Source of the DNA: Bacillus sp. HNG | Lineage (GTDB): Bacteria > Bacillota > Bacilli > Bacillales > Bacillaceae_L | Assembly: GCF_003400205.1 (NCBI RefSeq) | Contig: NZ_QUQV01000002.1 | Span: 248,001 to 312,000 of the forward strand | Direction of reading: 5' to 3' | DNA length: 64,000 nt | Position numbers and translations under genes: made by a program | Notes under the pieces: generated by a model | Databases searched by the model: none | Told to the model about the DNA's origin: nothing | The model's input: only the letters and a program-made list of their open reading frames with translations | Part shown: piece by piece, positions 16,872-25,283 of the stretch | How the letters are laid out: each line of letters starts with the position of its first letter | Position numbering within the stretch: the first letter of the stretch is position 1

Positions 16872-17100
16872 AGCACGGATTAGTCGGCAAAGCAACTAAA
16901 TTACGGGCAAAGGACCCTGTGGGGCAGCATTGGCTGACATCCACCTCATGGAAAGGTTGAACGAAGGAATTTGAGAGCGAAGACTCTGTGAGGCATGGGA
17001 GGGTTGACCTCCATGAGAAATGTGGACATCTACCAGTGCGATCATATTTTGACTCATCCACCAATTTCTGTAAGGAATTGGTTAGTGGGCTATAAGTCTT
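16872..17100 (+). ncRNA. Structured non-coding right end of the IS110 relic (candidate bridge/seek RNA)
   Basis: About 230 bases after the transposase stop are non-coding and richer in G than their surroundings. A hairpin CATGGGAGG/CCTCCATG with one bulged G occupies 16994-17015. Two related blocks (AAGGACCCTGTGGGGCA near 16911 and AAGACTCTGTGAGGCAT near 16980) are arranged in tandem. A further stem pairs CCACCAATT with AATTGGTTAGTGG around 17058-17090. IS110/IS1111 elements encode a structured guide RNA in a non-coding end, so this is the natural location. This is inferred from family knowledge; expression is not shown. Confidence 0.45.
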
Positions 17101-17240
17101 TTTTCTCAAAGAGTCCAGTTTTATCCTTTTCAGTAATGTTCACCGAACTATTAAGTGATTACTAGAAGGTAAACTAATATGAAAATCTAAGAAAAACGGA
17201 GAAATCGTGAGATTTTGCTTTCTTTATTGAGGGAGGATAG

Positions 17241-17492
17241 TTGAAGAAGAAAAAACTTTCCTTTTATATCGAAGTAGAAACAAAAAGCGAAAAAAAGGAC
17301 TATACACTAAGGTATAGTCCTAATGAAAGAAGTACTGATCGTGAGATTTGGCTGGAATCCCATGATGATCATGTTGCAGTGACTGCAATAACATATTATT
17401 CAGGAATAAATTTTGTTGACACTGACATTAGTGGAACTTTGAAAGAAAATAGCGACATTAATGAAGGTGGAAAAAGAAAGTCCCTAGACTAA
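17241..17492 (+). CDS. Small hypothetical protein (83 residues)
   Basis: The frame begins at TTG 17241 with a strong GAGGGAGGAT site upstream and ends in a charged tail. The composition is soluble and hydrophilic: KKLSFYIEVETKSEKKDY, a WLESHDDHVAV segment and YYSGINFVDTDISG. No signal peptide, membrane segment or recognised domain is present. It follows the IS110 relic by 130 bases. It is probably real because of its ribosome binding site and ordinary codon use, but no function can be offered. Confidence 0.5.
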   Translation: MKKKKLSFYIEVETKSEKKDYTLRYSPNERSTDREIWLESHDDHVAVTAITYYSGINFVDTDISGTLKENSDINEGGKRKSLD

Positions 17493-18039
17493 TTATTTAA
17501 ATAAACAAATGTCCAAGGACTTCTTAGTTACTATTTTAATAGAGAAATTTGTCCGTTTTCAACACATTGGCAGTAATATACGACAAAAGTATTATGTAAC
17601 AATTTGATTTAATTAAAAAGGAGCTCGATAAAAAAATTGAAGCAAAAAGAGACCATTACATCAAATGTAACAGTCTTAGAGGTATCTTTATATGAGGATT
17701 TTCACTGTGATTAAGGTGGGAATCCACTACTCTTCTAAGGTAATGGGTTACCATGGTCAAACGCTGCTTTCATGTTATTGGAACAATAACAGTATATTCA
17801 ACAAAGGATAAAGCGACAGGGATAAATGTCAAATTTTAAAAAAATATTTCACAATTCGAATATATTGCCAAGAAAAAAGAAACAGAAAAATAAAAGCGCC
17901 CAAGTGGCGCTTCTATCTTATAGTGAGTCATTACAATTTTGATAATCAGGTTAGTTCCATCTCATAAATTATGTACCAACAATATTTAAAAGAAGAAAAA
18001 TATGGGGCTTGATTCGTTAATCTGCTTAAAGAAGTAAAT
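17493..18039. other. Intergenic region with a small terminator hairpin
   Basis: No gene was recognised in these 547 bases. A hairpin AAGCGCC/GGCGCTT at 17894-17912 followed by TCTATCTTAT may end a short transcript on the plus strand. A TTG-started 26-codon frame near 17634 with an AAGGAGCTCG site is too short to claim. Confidence 0.4.
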
Positions 18040-18207
18040 TTATTTTCCCCATAGTCTGTCAATATCAAGAGGAACAATAACTTGCCCATTTATTTTTTTA
18101 TGAATAATTGGGTTACTAAAGGAATCGACATCGTAACTGTGCTTATTAGAAGATCGAGGACGAACATCTATACCTAATAAACTTCGAATGGCATTCCTAT
18201 TTGTCAT
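18040..18207 (-). CDS. Small hypothetical protein (55 residues)
   Basis: This frame is supported by a near-perfect AAGGAGATG site eight bases before the ATG at 18207. It reads MTNRNAIRSLLGIDVRPRSS, then NKHSYDVDSFSNPIIHKK and INGQVIVPLDIDRLWGK. It is soluble and basic, with no membrane helix. I do not recognise the family. The coherent amphipathic composition and ribosome binding site argue that it is expressed. It stands alone between the IS110 relic region and the broken membrane-protein gene. Confidence 0.55.
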   Translation of the reverse strand: MTNRNAIRSLLGIDVRPRSSNKHSYDVDSFSNPIIHKKINGQVIVPLDIDRLWGK

Positions 18208-18398
18208 CAAAATCATCTCCTTATATAGTATTGATGTAATTATTTTCTTAAAGAGTATAAAAAATACCTATAAATAGATGAATAAATTAAAGAAAAATTA
18301 TCCTTAAATGAAAGAAAATACGACAAAAAAAACTAGAGAGAAACAGTATCTCCCTAGCGAATAGGTAAAGACTTATCTTTCCTTACCTATTATCAATA

Positions 18399-18905
18399 TT
18401 AACAGTAAGAAGACATTTTAAGAATTGGTAAAAATAGGTAGTAATAAGATCGTTTTTCTGCTTTATCTAAAAGCAGCTGATAACCATAAATAACAATTTC
18501 AAAAGTTATGTAAGTAAGAAGTATAAACTTAGGTTTAAAGTTGATCAATTTAAATACCTTTAACTTTTGGTAAATGGTACTAGCAGGGTATGAAAGAAAT
18601 ACATTCATTAGAATATTTTATAACATATATAAACTAAAATTTTTGTAAGTCATGCGAAAAATCCATAAGGTGCCGATAAAAAATGGTCCGAATATAAAAC
18701 TTAAATCATTAAATATTTTTGTTTTTATACCACCTTTCACTCTCCACAAGTTTAGGGGGACAGCTAAAATACTTAAAATTAAAACAAGTAAGGATGCAAG
18801 AATTGCAGAGGATGAATATCTTATAAAAGTCTTTTTTGGAAGAAAGAGAACAGATGTCCAAGCAATAACAAAGTGACCTATTCGAACTAGAGCAGGAGAC
18901 AACAA
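18399..18905 (-). pseudogene. CBO0543-like membrane protein split by an in-frame TAA
   Basis: A single frame runs from 18905 to 18399 with one stop at 18618-18620. The upstream part (VRIGHFVIAWTSVLFLPKKTF, FNDLSFIFGPFFIGTLWIF) and the downstream part (YPASTIYQKLKVFKLINFKPKF, LTYITFEIVIYGYQLLLDK) together have the length and helix pattern of the roughly 160-residue CBO0543-type membrane proteins of Bacillus and Clostridium. The downstream half has its own ATG at 18608 but no ribosome binding site. It is most likely a recent nonsense mutation; the family call is tentative. Confidence 0.5.
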
Positions 18906-19077
18906 ACCATCTCTCCTCCTTTCAAAGATTTCTTATATTATGTCCGAAACATTTTTGTTTTTATTCCTATAAATGGCATTGGATTAATAAAAGCTTGTTT
19001 CGCATTTCGAACATATTGTGAAGAAATAAACTTAAGCTAACGGGTAGCGTTAATAGAGTAAGCATATGAATTAAATA

Positions 19078-19124
19078 AAGGCTGAATATACAAGATTTTA
19101 TGCATTACTTGTATATTCAGCCTT
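19078..19124. terminator. Long perfect hairpin (17-bp arms)
   Basis: Arms AAGGCTGAATATACAAG and CTTGTATATTCAGCCTT are exact reverse complements with a 13-base loop. A/T-rich runs flank both sides, so it could terminate transcripts in either direction. It lies in the 460-base gap before fabI, where no gene is evident; it could also be a tiny mobile palindrome. Confidence 0.6.
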
Positions 19125-19291
19125 ATTTTCCATTCGAAAAGTATACTGCCATTAGCAACATTTCTTAATTGCCAAATACAAGTAACTTTTGACTGATACA
19201 CTTGTCTAAGCAATTCATATATCATAGAGCCAAAAAAATTTGTTCAAATTACCTCACAACTACTTGGGTAAACTAATAAAAAATGTTATAG

Positions 19292-19321
19292 TTAGTATCA
19301 GATACTAAAACCAGGTATAAT
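19292..19321 (+). promoter_or_regulatory. FapR operator overlapping the fabI promoter
   Basis: TTAGTATCAGATACTAA at 19292-19308 is a perfect palindromic match to the FapR operator pattern of Bacillus lipid genes. A TATAAT at 19316-19321 forms the -10 box, and the operator occupies the -35 position. FapR repression relieved by malonyl-CoA is the known control of fabI in B. subtilis. Confidence 0.85.
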
Positions 19322-19363
19322 AAGATAAGAGGAAAACATTTTTGATGCATTATGGAGGTAACA

Positions 19364-20143
19364 ATGGAAGATTTAATTCAATTAGAAGGTAAAAATATTG
19401 TCGTTATGGGCGTAGCCAATGAAAGAAGCATTGCTTGGGGTGTTGCTGAGTCCCTTTATAAGGCTGGTGCTAAAGTCATTTATACGTATCGTCTTGATCG
19501 TTCACGTGAAAAATTAGAAAAATTATTAGAGAAATACAATTACCCTGCAGAAATGATTGTAAGATGTGACGTGAATAGCGATGAAAGCATCTCACAAGCT
19601 TTTACTGAAATTGGTGAAAAAGTAGGCACAATCCACGGATTAGTACACTCTGTGGCATTCGCCAACGCAGATGACCTAAAAGGTGATTTTATCGATACAT
19701 CAAGAGATGGATATGCGTTTGCACAAGATACGAGTGCATATTCATTGGTTGCTGCAGCAAAAGCCGCGCGACCATATTTAGCAGAAGATGCTTCGATCCT
19801 AACAATGTCATATCTAGGTGCTGTACGTGCACTTCCTGGATATAATGTGATGGGAATTGCAAAAGCTTCACTTGAAGCATGTGTAAGATATCTTACATTT
19901 GACCTTGGCAAAGATGGAGTTAGAATCAATGCGATTTCAGCTGGTCCAATTCGAACATTAGCTGCTAAAGGTGTACCAGGCTTCAATGATATTATGAAAA
20001 TGATTGAAGAAAAGGCGCCACTTAAGCGAAATGTGACAAAAGAAGATGTCGGTAACATGTCCATCGCCATGCTAAGCAATCTGTCACGCGGAGTGACTGG
20101 CGAAGTAATCTATGTTGATTCTGGCTATAATATTGTTGGGTAA
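19364..20143 (+). CDS. fabI: Enoyl-[acyl-carrier-protein] reductase [NADH] FabI
   Basis: FabI catalyses the last reduction of each fatty-acid elongation round. The ATG at 19364 is chosen because a TATGGAGGT site sits just before it; an upstream in-frame ATG at 19352 overlaps that site. The resulting 259 residues match family length. Visible features are the SDR nucleotide-binding region IVVMGVANERSIAWGVAESL, HSVAFA, and the catalytic YNVMGIAK (Tyr-x6-Lys), followed by INAISAGPIRTLAAKGV. It is the target of triclosan-type inhibitors. It stands alone between its FapR-controlled promoter and a bidirectional terminator. Confidence 0.97.
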   Translation: MEDLIQLEGKNIVVMGVANERSIAWGVAESLYKAGAKVIYTYRLDRSREKLEKLLEKYNYPAEMIVRCDVNSDESISQAFTEIGEKVGTIHGLVHSVAFANADDLKGDFIDTSRDGYAFAQDTSAYSLVAAAKAARPYLAEDASILTMSYLGAVRALPGYNVMGIAKASLEACVRYLTFDLGKDGVRINAISAGPIRTLAAKGVPGFNDIMKMIEEKAPLKRNVTKEDVGNMSIAMLSNLSRGVTGEVIYVDSGYNIVG

Positions 20144-20150
20144 AAAACGA

Positions 20151-20176
20151 GGGCGAGACCACTTGATGGCTCGCCC
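20151..20176. terminator. Bidirectional terminator between fabI and yjbQ
   Basis: GGGCGAG and CTCGCCC arms around a 12-base loop separate the convergent genes. T-rich runs lie on both sides, though short. Confidence 0.65.
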
Positions 20177-20186
20177 TTCCTTCATA

Positions 20187-22034
20187 TTAGAATTCTAAAT
20201 CAAACCTTAACTCATCCACATACTCCCTAGAGCCGGTCACAATTAATCGGTCCCCAAGCTGAAGCTCTGTATCACCATGCGGAACAATTGAGTCTTTGCC
20301 TCTAAAAATCCGAACAAAGATGACATCTCCCGTAAACGGGAAATTTCGCAGCATGGTTCCATCATATATAGTATTGTTCATATCAATTTCATATAAGGAC
20401 TGTTCCTGATTTGTTAGGATTGTCATGATACTCGGTACTTCAATCAACGCACGAAGTAAAGTATTAGTCGACATTAGTAAAGAAAATACCTCAATATTTT
20501 GATCTTTGAGTTCATCACCAAGTGAACCTGATTCGATTCGTGCAATTACACGGTCCACTCCATTTTCCTTCGCAAATTTCGCAATTTCAGCATTCTGCTG
20601 ATCTGACCCAGTTGTAGTTACTAAAATATCCACATCAAACACATTTAAATCTTGTAAAGTTGCAATTGAATAATCTTCAAGACCTACAATATCAAACACA
20701 GAATCAGAATGCTTCTTATCAATCTTATCCTGGGTTGTATGATAAATCGTCGTATCATACAGTTTGGAGTTTAATTCCCTTATCACAGGTAAGGACATTT
20801 GGTTTGCACCAATAAAGGCAACGCGAATGACTGGTTCTTCGTCCACTTGCTTCGGAAAAAGCTTTTTAAATCCAATTGGTGAAACAATACTTGCAATAAT
20901 CGCAACTAAGATTAAGGCACCAGACATTCGATCATCAATGATCCCCATTTTCTCCCCTACAGTAGCAGCTGCAATGACCAAAGATAATGTTGATGTTAAC
21001 AAAGCACCGGCTCCAATTGTCGTTCGCCAATCATACCAGCGCTTGATATAAAGAATTGGAAACATCTTTGAAATAACTAAAGCAATAAATAATAATGGAA
21101 TAAGCATTAATATTTTCGGGTCTTGGAAAAGCGACCAAATATCAAGTTCCACCCCAATCATTACGAAAAAGATCGGAATTAAAAATCCATAGCCAAATGA
21201 ATCAAGCTGCTGCACCATATCATGATTGGGTGACAACAATGAGACTAATACACCGGCTAAAAACGCACCTAATATATTTTCAGCACCAATCGTTTCAGAA
21301 AGAGCTACTAGAATCATGATGAGTGCAAATATTGCTCTTGTTCCAATTTGAATGGTTCCCTTGGACATCGTCTCAAGGAAGGATCGATTTTGGAACCTCT
21401 TCCCTACTAAATAGAGGACTATTCCTGCACCAAATAAGATTAACAAGAGCCACATATTGCTCTCTCCACCTCCGTAAATAGAGGCAAAAACAGCAAGTAA
21501 AATCATTGTTACAAGGTCAGCCACTACTGCAACAAGCAGGATAATTTGACCAATATTTGTTTTCATGATTTGGGCATCCTTAAGGGTTGGGACAACAACC
21601 CCTAAAGAAATCGTTGATATTATTAATGTCATTAAGAAAGCATTATCCGTAAATCCTGTCCAAACAAATAAATAGGATAATAGCAGAGATAAAATAAAAA
21701 TTCCTGCAAATACAATGATGGAAACGAGAAAAGTACTTGGTGCCTTCTTACCACTCGGTAGGGTTTGTTTCTTTTTGCCTCCTGCAAACGCAGAAAAGTC
21801 AATTTCAACCCCACTCAAAAACATTAAAAAGATAAATCCTAATGTCGATAAGGTTTCAAGCCACATATCAGGTTCAACCACGTCAAACCCACTTTTCCCA
21901 ATAATAATTCCCATAATAATTTCCGCTACAACAACAGGAATTACCCGAAGTTTAAATCTATGTAATAACAGTGGTGTCAAAAAGGCCACCACCATCACAA
22001 TTACTAATGATGTTAATGAAGCACCATGTTCCAT
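20187..22034 (-). CDS. yjbQ: CPA2-family cation:proton antiporter with TrkA domains
   Basis: This 615-residue protein has an N-terminal membrane domain of about 12 helices (LRVIPVVVAEIIMGIIIGKSG, LSGVEIDF, ENILGAFLAGVLVSLL) of the KefB/monovalent cation:proton antiporter-2 type. A cytoplasmic TrkA-N Rossmann domain follows (IRVAFIGANQMSLPVIREL, DIVGLEDYSIATL, VTTTGSDQQNAEIAKFA), then a TrkA-C domain at the C-terminus (ELQLGDRLIVTGS). It exchanges K+ or Na+ for protons under nucleotide control. Position next to fabI and the prpE group matches B. subtilis yjbQ. Ion selectivity is not readable from the sequence. The membrane half and regulatory half are both complete. Confidence 0.9.
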   Translation of the reverse strand: MEHGASLTSLVIVMVVAFLTPLLLHRFKLRVIPVVVAEIIMGIIIGKSGFDVVEPDMWLETLSTLGFIFLMFLSGVEIDFSAFAGGKKKQTLPSGKKAPSTFLVSIIVFAGIFILSLLLSYLFVWTGFTDNAFLMTLIISTISLGVVVPTLKDAQIMKTNIGQIILLVAVVADLVTMILLAVFASIYGGGESNMWLLLILFGAGIVLYLVGKRFQNRSFLETMSKGTIQIGTRAIFALIMILVALSETIGAENILGAFLAGVLVSLLSPNHDMVQQLDSFGYGFLIPIFFVMIGVELDIWSLFQDPKILMLIPLLFIALVISKMFPILYIKRWYDWRTTIGAGALLTSTLSLVIAAATVGEKMGIIDDRMSGALILVAIIASIVSPIGFKKLFPKQVDEEPVIRVAFIGANQMSLPVIRELNSKLYDTTIYHTTQDKIDKKHSDSVFDIVGLEDYSIATLQDLNVFDVDILVTTTGSDQQNAEIAKFAKENGVDRVIARIESGSLGDELKDQNIEVFSLLMSTNTLLRALIEVPSIMTILTNQEQSLYEIDMNNTIYDGTMLRNFPFTGDVIFVRIFRGKDSIVPHGDTELQLGDRLIVTGSREYVDELRFDLEF

Positions 22035-22067
22035 GTTTTACCCCCTTATATTTCATATTTTAATTTA

Positions 22068-23447
22068 TCAAACCAGATATCCCATAAAAAAGGTTGCTAA
22101 TCCAAAATAAATTAAAATACTAATAATGTCATTAATTGTAGTGATAAAAGGTCCCGACGCAACTGCAGGGTCGACCTTTAACCGATGCATAAGTAAAGGT
22201 ACAAGTGCACCAGCAAGAGTTGCTACAATCAATGTAATTAAAATTGAAAATCCAACTAATAATCCAAGAAAGAAGTCACCTTTCCAAAAATAAACAACGA
22301 ACATTATTACCGTTCCACAAACGGCCCCAGTTATTACACCAGTGCCAGCTTCCCTCAGGATTAATAGCCATTTATTTTCGTCCTCATCCTCACCAATCGC
22401 AATTCGACGAACGGCCACAGCCAAAGCTTGTGTTCCAGTATTCCCTGCCATACCGGCAATTAACGGAATAAAAACAGCTAAAATAGCAACCTGATCTAAT
22501 GTTGCTTCAAATCGCCCAATAAGGCTTGCTGTCAACATTCCAAGGAAAGATAAAATAATCAACCATGGCAATCTCTTTTTAGCGGATGTAAAAATATTTT
22601 TATCAGCTGAATCTACATCTGAAATACCCGCAAGCTTCGAGTAATCATCAGACGCCTCTTCATCGATAACATCAATAATGTCATCTACGGTAATGATTCC
22701 TAATAAATGATTTTGAAAATCGATAACCGGAACCGCTAAGAAATTATAGTCTTTCATTTTTCGCGCGACTTCTTCTTGATCCTCACTAACTGACACGGAT
22801 ACAACACGGTCATTCATGATTTCAAGGATCATGGTATCATCATCACTAACAAGCAAATCACGGATAGAAATGACACCGACAAGTCGTTTTTCTTCATCAA
22901 TTACATACACATAATAAATTGTTTCAGCACGAGGAGCTTCTTTTTTCAAGATGTACATGGCTGATTTTACGGTTTGATTGGCATGTATCGCAATATATTC
23001 GGTAGTCATGATACTACCTGCAGTATATTCCTCATAATGAAGAAGCTGTTTAATTTCCCCCGCAGCTTCATCATCCATAATTGTCAAATAGCTTGCAACC
23101 TGTTCCTTGTTTAATTCATTCAATACGTCAACTGCATCGTCGGCATACATTTGTGAAAGCATATCCGCGACGAAGGTTGGATCCATCTCTGATAAAAGCT
23201 CTTCATATTCATTCTCATCAATCTCAAGGTTTTCAAAAACCTCTGCCATTTCAGTTGGTGATAAAAAAAGATATACGCGCATTCTAGCATCTTTTGGTAA
23301 CTTTGCATAGAATTTTGATCTTTCATATGGATGAATTTCTAAGAATACTTCTCGGAATTCGTCAATACTTTCATTTTCCAACGCTGCCAGCAATTGTTCA
23401 GTTTCTAATTGCTGTTGCTCTTTTTCAGTTACTTCTTGTTGTAACAT
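22068..23447 (-). CDS. mgtE: Magnesium transporter MgtE
   Basis: The 459 residues fall into the MgtE layout. An acidic N-domain (about 1-130, superhelical repeats such as MADMLSQMYADDAVDVLNEL-type segments) is followed by two CBS domains (about 131-255; AGSIMTTEYIAIHANQTV, GVISIRDLLV, VPVIDFQNHLLGIITVDDIIDV). A plug helix leads into five membrane helices with the pore signature AGMAGNTGTQALAVAVRR and, near the end, VDPAVASGPFITTINDI. It is a Mg2+-gated channel in the membrane. The ATG at 23447 follows a G-rich site. I saw no convincing M-box leader in the 280 bases upstream. It lies 33 bases before yjbQ, so they may be co-transcribed. Confidence 0.94.
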   Translation of the reverse strand: MLQQEVTEKEQQQLETEQLLAALENESIDEFREVFLEIHPYERSKFYAKLPKDARMRVYLFLSPTEMAEVFENLEIDENEYEELLSEMDPTFVADMLSQMYADDAVDVLNELNKEQVASYLTIMDDEAAGEIKQLLHYEEYTAGSIMTTEYIAIHANQTVKSAMYILKKEAPRAETIYYVYVIDEEKRLVGVISIRDLLVSDDDTMILEIMNDRVVSVSVSEDQEEVARKMKDYNFLAVPVIDFQNHLLGIITVDDIIDVIDEEASDDYSKLAGISDVDSADKNIFTSAKKRLPWLIILSFLGMLTASLIGRFEATLDQVAILAVFIPLIAGMAGNTGTQALAVAVRRIAIGEDEDENKWLLILREAGTGVITGAVCGTVIMFVVYFWKGDFFLGLLVGFSILITLIVATLAGALVPLLMHRLKVDPAVASGPFITTINDIISILIYFGLATFFMGYLV

Positions 23448-23731
23448 GTTCTTCCCCCCCCTTACAACTTGAAAAACAAAATCTTAACATACATTTCATA
23501 AAATGTAACATCCAACCATTTACTTTTTGTGGCAATTTGTATATCATTAATTTTTTAGTTTGCACGATGTAATGATTTGCAATCACTCAAAAATAAGCTA
23601 AGATAGAATTGGCTCATCAAAATGCGCAATGCGCCCATGAAGCCGGACTTCAACTTAAAAAATTGGATAATGATTTATACCCTGTTTTCTATGATATAAA
23701 ACTCGTGCCTGATTAGAAAGGATTTTTATCC

Positions 23732-24907
23732 ATGAATAAAGAAAATACTCCACAAAAAATTGATTATACATTGTTGTTTATATTATTTCTAATGGCCATC
23801 GTTAGTGCCATTGCAATCCAAAGTGCACAGCCTTTTTTACCTGAAAAGCTTAAAAATATAAATTTCGCAGCCCAACAACTTCAATGGTACGTAATTGGAA
23901 TAGTCGCTATTATCGGGACAATGGTTATTGATTTTGACCGTTTTAAAATGATTTCCTGGTACTTATATGGATTTGGGATGATTTTATTATTTGGACTTTT
24001 TGTTGAAAAATATATTGTTGACATCCCCTTTGCCTCAAAAGTAAAAGGTGCAACAAGCTGGTATAACTTTGGCTTTGCAAGCTTCCAGCCATCCGAACTA
24101 ATGAAGATTATTATCATCATTGTGTTAAGTAAAATTATTGCGGATCATCGTGAAAATTATCCAATTAATACAGTAAAGGATGACCTTCTTCTTATTGGAA
24201 AGATTTTACTAGCATCTGCACCTCCGATTGGATTTTTAGTGTTACAACCGGATATGGGGATGACCATGGTCTTTATGTCAATCATTGCAACAATGATTCT
24301 TGTAGCCGGTATTAAATGGAGAATTATTTTTGCAGCCGTTTTTTCAGCTGTTTTTGCAATTTCGTTAGGTGTTTTCCTATACTTCAATTTTCCAGACTTT
24401 TTCTTTAAATATATAATTCAGGATTACCAGATGAGCCGTTTTTATGGCTGGCTCGCTCCTTTTGAAACTGCTGGTAACGAGGGGCACCAATTAGTCCGCT
24501 CCTTACTAGCGATTGGTTCTGGCCAACTTCAAGGTAAAGGATTCCAGGAATCAGAGGTTTCGATTCCTGAAGGACACACCGATTTTATTTTTGCGGTAGT
24601 TGCCGAACAATTTGGTTTCATTGGAACAAGTATTATTATTTCCTTATTCTTCTTATTAATCTATCGAATGATTCATATTGCACTTGAAAGTCACGATCCA
24701 TATGGCAGTTACTTATGTGCAGGTGTGATCGGAATGATCACGTTCCAAGTATTCCAAAACGTCGGAATGACAGTTGGAATCTTACCAATCACGGGTCTTC
24801 CATTACCGTTCATTAGTTATGGGGGTAGTTCCCTTGCCACCTATATGATCGCAATCGGGATTGTGCTGAATGTTCGTTCGAGAACGAAGAAGTTTATGTT
24901 TGACTAA
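23732..24907 (+). CDS. SEDS-family peptidoglycan glycosyltransferase (RodA/FtsW type)
   Basis: The 391-residue membrane protein has ten predicted helices. SEDS hallmarks are WYNFGFASFQPSELMKI, the LQPDMGMTMVF block with the essential aspartate, EGHTDFIFAVVAEQFGF and the C-terminal GLPLPFISYGGSS. Such proteins polymerise lipid II together with a class B PBP. Length and the FQPSELMK block favour a RodA-like role in side-wall synthesis over division or sporulation, but no partner gene is adjacent. AGAAAGGATTTTT lies before the ATG. It is a monocistronic unit ended by a strong hairpin. B. subtilis does not have this gene at the syntenic position. Confidence 0.88.
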   Translation: MNKENTPQKIDYTLLFILFLMAIVSAIAIQSAQPFLPEKLKNINFAAQQLQWYVIGIVAIIGTMVIDFDRFKMISWYLYGFGMILLFGLFVEKYIVDIPFASKVKGATSWYNFGFASFQPSELMKIIIIIVLSKIIADHRENYPINTVKDDLLLIGKILLASAPPIGFLVLQPDMGMTMVFMSIIATMILVAGIKWRIIFAAVFSAVFAISLGVFLYFNFPDFFFKYIIQDYQMSRFYGWLAPFETAGNEGHQLVRSLLAIGSGQLQGKGFQESEVSIPEGHTDFIFAVVAEQFGFIGTSIIISLFFLLIYRMIHIALESHDPYGSYLCAGVIGMITFQVFQNVGMTVGILPITGLPLPFISYGGSSLATYMIAIGIVLNVRSRTKKFMFD

Positions 24908-24943
24908 CATCATACAGTTGGGATTAGCCCCAACTGTATGATG
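24908..24943 (+). terminator. Hairpin after the SEDS gene
   Basis: Fifteen-base arms CATCATACAGTTGGG and CCCAACTGTATGATG form a perfect stem starting two bases after the stop codon. No T run follows, so it may protect the 3' end rather than terminate on its own. Confidence 0.65.
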
Positions 24944-24944
24944 T

Positions 24945-25260
24945 TGTAGCCTTCGGCGGATGCCACGATTTTTCAAAGGAACTTTTCAGCATTAACTGGC
25001 ACTAAGCCCTCATAGAGGGCAAATGCCAGCAAAAGCCTGATTGGTTCAACTATCAATCTGTGGGGTAAAACTTCCACAGATTGAAGTTTCACTTTATCTC
25101 ACAGTAAGTTCAAAGACTAAAAACGCCACATCCTGTGGCAACGTCTTTATGACCCACTCCTGTGGGCCAAAAAATCGCACAAATACGCCAACAGCGTATT
25201 TGATTTTATTGAAATAAAATCACGTTATTCTTCTTATAATAGATGGAGGAGTGACGTGAT
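24945..25260. repeat. Structured intergenic repeat-like region
   Basis: Non-coding sequence with successive hairpins: CTGGCA...GCCCTC/GAGGGC...TGCCAG near 25000-25035, CAATCTGTGG/CCACAGATTG near 25055-25083, GCCACA/TGTGGC near 25123-25139, CCCAC/GTGGG near 25153-25167. The last one, AAAATCACGT/ACGTGATTTT (25217-25264), has a T7 tail just before prpE. A TATAAT lies in the loop of the last hairpin. The region looks like a composite of small repetitive palindromes. Confidence 0.5.
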
Positions 25261-25283
25261 TTTTTTGTAAAGAGGTGCTATTG

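Larger units (their letters stand above)
15462..17110 (+). mobile_element. IS110-family insertion sequence remnant
   Basis: The element appears to start near 15462 (leader with GTGTCCTGAAGCTGG and a GGAGG site before the transposase ATG at 15522) and extend through the transposase pseudogene and a structured, comparatively GC-rich non-coding right end to about 17110. As expected of IS110/IS1111 elements, no terminal inverted repeats or target duplication are obvious, so the ends are approximate. The 15181-15461 stretch to its left shows no gene. Confidence 0.65.

Noticed and set aside
16852-17109. Minus-strand 85-codon frame in the IS110 right end
   Set aside because: It overlaps the structured non-coding region, its translation resembles no protein I recognise, and no ribosome binding site was seen.
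19037-19225. 62-codon minus-strand frame
   Set aside because: It runs straight through the 17-bp-arm hairpin and lacks a start signal.
7400-19300. Intact prophage
   Set aside because: Apart from the DnaD-like and XRE genes there are no integrase, terminase, capsid or lysis genes.
19540-20079. 179-codon frame opposite fabI
   Set aside because: It is an antisense shadow of a well-conserved gene and has no ribosome binding site.
21715-22110. 131-codon plus-strand frame over the antiporter start
   Set aside because: It is antisense to the first membrane helices of yjbQ and has no independent support.
23448-23731. M-box (ykoK) magnesium riboswitch upstream of mgtE
   Set aside because: I could not find the conserved M-box elements in this short gap, so I do not claim one.
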